Of a stretch of 17,599 nucleotides of DNA, positions 14,781 through 17,599 are shown in pieces (within the stretch, counting starts at the first letter, position 1; each line of letters begins with the position of its first letter). Origin of the DNA: Methanomassiliicoccales archaeon (GTDB lineage: Archaea; Thermoplasmatota; Thermoplasmata; Sysuiplasmatales; Sysuiplasmataceae); the NCBI GenBank assembly GCA_027365715.1, contig DAHXLZ010000200.1:1-17599 (forward strand), written 5' to 3'. The notes under the pieces are model-generated. The model did no database searches. It was not told the origin of the DNA and saw nothing but the letters and a program-made list of their open reading frames with translations. A program made the translations under genes and the position numbers.

Positions 14781-15749
14781 TCAGACACTGAGTTCGTCCA
14801 GATATCCGCTTATGTCGGCGACCGGCTTCCTGTTACTGTCTCCGAGCCTCTGTTTTGCCGGCGGGCATTCGATGTAATCCGGAACGCGATCCATTATGCG
14901 CTCTCCGTAGGTTGGTGTCTCCGCATTCCTGTAGAATAGACCAATCGGGATACGATCGCCCCATTCAGTTGCACGCCTGAACGCTTCGAGCATTACAGTC
15001 TCGGCGTCCCTGCCCTTCTCAGTGTTGACATTGGGCTCGTAGCCTGTTCCCTCGAGCGTGTAAACCCTTGGAATGGCCCTGCCGCTGTTCTCCGGCGCCC
15101 TGTCTTCTCCGTTGTACCATTCCTTCGAGTTTATGTCATTGTAAGTTGGACATGGCTGGAGCACATCAACAAAAGCCGTGCCTTTGTGGTCTATGGCCTG
15201 TTTGATGATTGATTTCAGGTGCTGGACATTGAATGAATATCCTCTGGCAACGAATGTGTAGCCGCATGCCATGGCCAGTACAATCGGATTTATGTTGCTG
15301 GTTATGTTCGGAAAATTGAGCCCTTTTGTCTTGGTGCCAAGCTTCAGCGTAGGAGATGCCTGGCCCTTTGTCAGCCCGTATACACCGTTGTCATAGATTA
15401 TGTAGACCATGTCCACATTTCTCCGGCCCGCACTCACAAAATGGCCCGCGCCAATGCCCATACCATCGCCGTCACCGCCAACAACAACGACGTTGAGGCG
15501 CGGATTTGCCAGTTTTATCCCTGTCGCGAAAGGGAGGGGCCTGCCATGGAGCGTGTGTATACCGGTGACGTTGACGTAATGCGGTGTTTTGCCGGAGCAA
15601 CCTATGCCGCTCACGACTACTGTGTCATTGAGTTCCAATTTCGTTTCAGCAAGCGCCATCTGCACTGCAGTGAGTATTCCGAAATCGCCGCAGCCGGGGC
15701 ACCAGTCATTATGCACATCTGTCCTGTAGTCTGTAAGTTTAAGTACCAT
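14781..15749 (-). CDS. 2-oxoacid:ferredoxin oxidoreductase, beta subunit
   Basis: The 322-residue beta chain binds thiamine diphosphate and a [4Fe-4S] cluster and, with the alpha chain, converts 2-oxoacids plus CoA to acyl-CoA, CO2 and reduced ferredoxin. Cluster ligands are Cys17 and Cys20 (WCPGCG), Cys51 (GIGCSGK) and Cys200 (QPCPTYN). The thiamine motif is GGDGDGMGIGAGHF (91-104) with NGVYGLTKGQ following. Lys54, three residues after Cys51, corresponds to the lysine of the archaeal Sulfolobus-type enzyme. The ATG at 15749 fits the family start (VLKLTDYRTDVHNDWCPGCG) and overlaps the end of the alpha gene by 11 bases, so the pair is co-translated. The enzyme probably accepts pyruvate and 2-oxoglutarate broadly. 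Confidence 0.95.
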   Translation of the reverse strand: MVLKLTDYRTDVHNDWCPGCGDFGILTAVQMALAETKLELNDTVVVSGIGCSGKTPHYVNVTGIHTLHGRPLPFATGIKLANPRLNVVVVGGDGDGMGIGAGHFVSAGRRNVDMVYIIYDNGVYGLTKGQASPTLKLGTKTKGLNFPNITSNINPIVLAMACGYTFVARGYSFNVQHLKSIIKQAIDHKGTAFVDVLQPCPTYNDINSKEWYNGEDRAPENSGRAIPRVYTLEGTGYEPNVNTEKGRDAETVMLEAFRRATEWGDRIPIGLFYRNAETPTYGERIMDRVPDYIECPPAKQRLGDSNRKPVADISGYLDELSV

Positions 15750-17599
15750 GTGTAAGCACCACCCTCTTACCTGATTTGCCGTCAAGAATCGACAGCAGCG
15801 ACGCATGAACCTCATCGACTGTTATCGGCCTGCCGTTGTATTTGACAATGCGGTATTCGGAAAGTATGCCGGTATATTCGGCCATCACGTCCGCAAGCTG
15901 GCCGACGTAGTTCATTTCCATCACAGCCAGTTTTCCGGCCCTGCCTGCTAATTCTTTTACCTTCTCCGCAGGGAACGGAAGTATGAGCCGCATCTGAAGG
16001 AAAGCAACCTTCTTTCCCTCCTTCCTGAGCTCTTCCATCGCCTCCAGAATGGCTCCCTTTGTTGAGCCCCAGCTCACTACGAGCAGGTCTGGATTCTTAT
16101 CGCCAAAGTAGTTGAACTGTTCACCGGCCGGTATCTCCTTCAATGCGAGATTCAGTTTGCCCATTCTCTTTTCCATCATCAGATCACGCAGAACGGGGTC
16201 CTCCGTTATGTGCCCGAACTCTGTGTGCTCATCGCCGGTATTCCAGAAAATTGCACCAGGAGTGCCTACTGGAATCCTTGGGCTGATTCCATTCTCTGTG
16301 AATTTGAAGCGTTTGTATTCCTCCCCTTCTTTCAGCACAAAAGGCGTTCCGTCCCCCATGAAAAGGCCCCGATCTATATTCATTCTGGACGGCTCGAAGT
16401 ACGGAAGAACGGCTGTGCTGTTAGCAATAGCCTTATCTATAAGGTGGATAACAGGCAGCTGGTAATGTTCGGCGTAGTTGAACGCATTGTTGGCATCATA
16501 AAAGCATTCTTCCATGTCCCCTGAGCAGAGTACTATGCGCGGGAAATCTCCGTGACCGCCGTACATTGAGAATTTCAGGTCGCCCTGTTCGTGCCTCGTG
16601 GGCATTCCGGTGGATGGACCTGCGCGCTGATAGTTTGTGATGACCACAGGCACCTCATTGATGCCTGCCCAGCCGATTCCCTCTGCCATGAGGGAGAAGC
16701 CTGGGCCCGATGTGCATGTGGCTGTCCTGACGCCTGCCAGAGCGCCTCCTATGGCCATCGTTATTGCTGCAATTTCATCTTCAGTCTGCACAATCACGAT
16801 GCTGCCCCTCTTACCATCCTGATTCTTCATCGGGAAGCTTTCGTACTTTTCCAGGTAAGTGTTCTCATCTGCGGCCGGCGTTATAGGGTAATAGGTCTGG
16901 AAGCGCATGCCTCCTGCAACCTTGCCGAGCGCGACTGCCTGATTGCCGTTGAGCAACATCCGCTTCTGTCCATCCCTGGGAAGTTTTTTGAGCGTGTATC
17001 CCAGCACTTCATGGAAGTTTCCTTTGAAATATTCATAAGTAATCTCAGCTGCAGTCTTGTTTATTGCAGCAACACTCTTCTTTCCGCCGAATATACTGTC
17101 TATTGAGCTCTTCAGATCCTCGATATCAAGCTTGAGCAGCGCGAATGAGGCTGCCACGGCGATCACGTTGACCATTCTGCCCAGGATGCTCATCCTCTTT
17201 TCTCCGGTTTTCGAAGATATTGAGTTAAGCAGTGAGCTGTACTGCACAGGATAGACATTGACGCCGCGTTTTCTGCAGTCTTCTATCAGAGTGTTTATTG
17301 TGGGAGGAGAGGAGGGGAAACGGTTCGCAATTTCATCCCTGATCCTGCGCTCAATTGTGGGAATGTCCTCCACCTTCTTGTTAGTCAGGGCAGAGTCGTA
17401 TATCAGAGCGCCTCCTTTAACCACCTCGTCGAAATGCCTTGCAACGGTTTCATCGTCGAAGGTGGCGAGTATATCAATCGAATCATGAAGCGCGAATGTC
17501 TGCCTGCTTTCTGCCCTGACGACAAAATAGCTGTGCTCCCCCTTAATATTGGAGAAATATTCTCTTTTTCCCATCACCCACAATCCGCTTTCGGCACAT
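15739..17599 (-). CDS. 2-oxoacid:ferredoxin oxidoreductase, fused gamma-alpha subunit (5' end outside window)
   Basis: The frame stays open to the right edge with family-like sequence (GLWVMGKREYFSNIKGEHSYF), so the gene starts beyond 17599 and the first part of the gamma domain, about 20-40 residues, is missing. The TTG at 17583 is not a real start. The visible part has the gamma domain (first 190 residues), then the alpha domain with the archaeal YPITP motif followed by AADENTYLE, a TRHEQGDLKFSMYGGHGDFP loop and a C-terminal transketolase-like domain (DLLVVSWGS). This is the two-subunit archaeal form rather than four separate chains. It overlaps the beta gene by 11 bases. It supplies acyl-CoA and reduced ferredoxin in central metabolism. 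Confidence 0.95.
   Translation of the reverse strand, partial: CAESGLWVMGKREYFSNIKGEHSYFVVRAESRQTFALHDSIDILATFDDETVARHFDEVVKGGALIYDSALTNKKVEDIPTIERRIRDEIANRFPSSPPTINTLIEDCRKRGVNVYPVQYSSLLNSISSKTGEKRMSILGRMVNVIAVAASFALLKLDIEDLKSSIDSIFGGKKSVAAINKTAAEITYEYFKGNFHEVLGYTLKKLPRDGQKRMLLNGNQAVALGKVAGGMRFQTYYPITPAADENTYLEKYESFPMKNQDGKRGSIVIVQTEDEIAAITMAIGGALAGVRTATCTSGPGFSLMAEGIGWAGINEVPVVITNYQRAGPSTGMPTRHEQGDLKFSMYGGHGDFPRIVLCSGDMEECFYDANNAFNYAEHYQLPVIHLIDKAIANSTAVLPYFEPSRMNIDRGLFMGDGTPFVLKEGEEYKRFKFTENGISPRIPVGTPGAIFWNTGDEHTEFGHITEDPVLRDLMMEKRMGKLNLALKEIPAGEQFNYFGDKNPDLLVVSWGSTKGAILEAMEELRKEGKKVAFLQMRLILPFPAEKVKELAGRAGKLAVMEMNYVGQLADVMAEYTGILSEYRIVKYNGRPITVDEVHASLLSILDGKSGKRVVLTHGT

Noticed and set aside
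14676..14939. Plus-strand frame of 87 codons starting with GTG over the stop of the MFS gene
   Set aside because: Most of it lies antisense to the oxidoreductase beta gene, with no recognisable motif.
17581..17583. TTG as start of the oxidoreductase alpha gene
   Set aside because: The codons before it continue family-like sequence to the window edge, so the gene is cut by the edge rather than starting here.

Overview
The window reads as a piece of an archaeal chromosome of roughly even base composition, most likely from a Thermoplasmata-like lineage (inference). The archaeal signs are a two-subunit 2-oxoacid:ferredoxin oxidoreductase with a fused gamma-alpha chain, a thiolase-family gene overlapping a DUF35 zinc-ribbon/OB gene, an AAA_14/DUF4143 ATPase, and TATA-like boxes about 22-27 bases before start codons, as in leaderless archaeal promoters. 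A few internal genes (arginase, radical SAM) instead show Shine-Dalgarno-like sequence. I saw no rRNA, tRNA or CRISPR.

Left part (1-7300): a small unknown gene (minus) diverges from a plus-strand set: thiolase-like protein, a very short DUF35 protein, and a short-chain dehydrogenase interrupted by one frameshift. These converge on a minus-strand set: MFS exporter, old-yellow-enzyme/2,4-dienoyl-CoA-reductase-type iron-sulfur flavoprotein, and CaiB/BaiF CoA-transferase. Together they look like an island for activating, reducing, dehydrogenating and cleaving an acyl-CoA. The thiolase-like protein has Ser where the nucleophilic Cys belongs, which together with the DUF35 partner recalls the thiolase-fold aldolase/DUF35 pairs of steroid side-chain degradation.

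Middle (7300-11450): a DUF4143 ATPase, then about 750 bases with no clear full-size gene. This stretch holds a perfect 17-bp inverted repeat pair 211 bases apart and three consecutive micro-ORFs or gene fragments on the minus strand. A large radical SAM enzyme follows, and then about 430 bases that are mostly regulatory or non-coding.

Right part (11450-17599): a 35-codon acidic micro-ORF abuts a dienelactone-hydrolase-family gene, with a hairpin across the junction. An arginase-family enzyme (one metal-ligand His replaced by Gln) and an MFS transporter follow on the plus strand. They converge on the beta and alpha genes of a 2-oxoacid:ferredoxin oxidoreductase (minus); the alpha gene runs off the right edge, missing its N-terminus.
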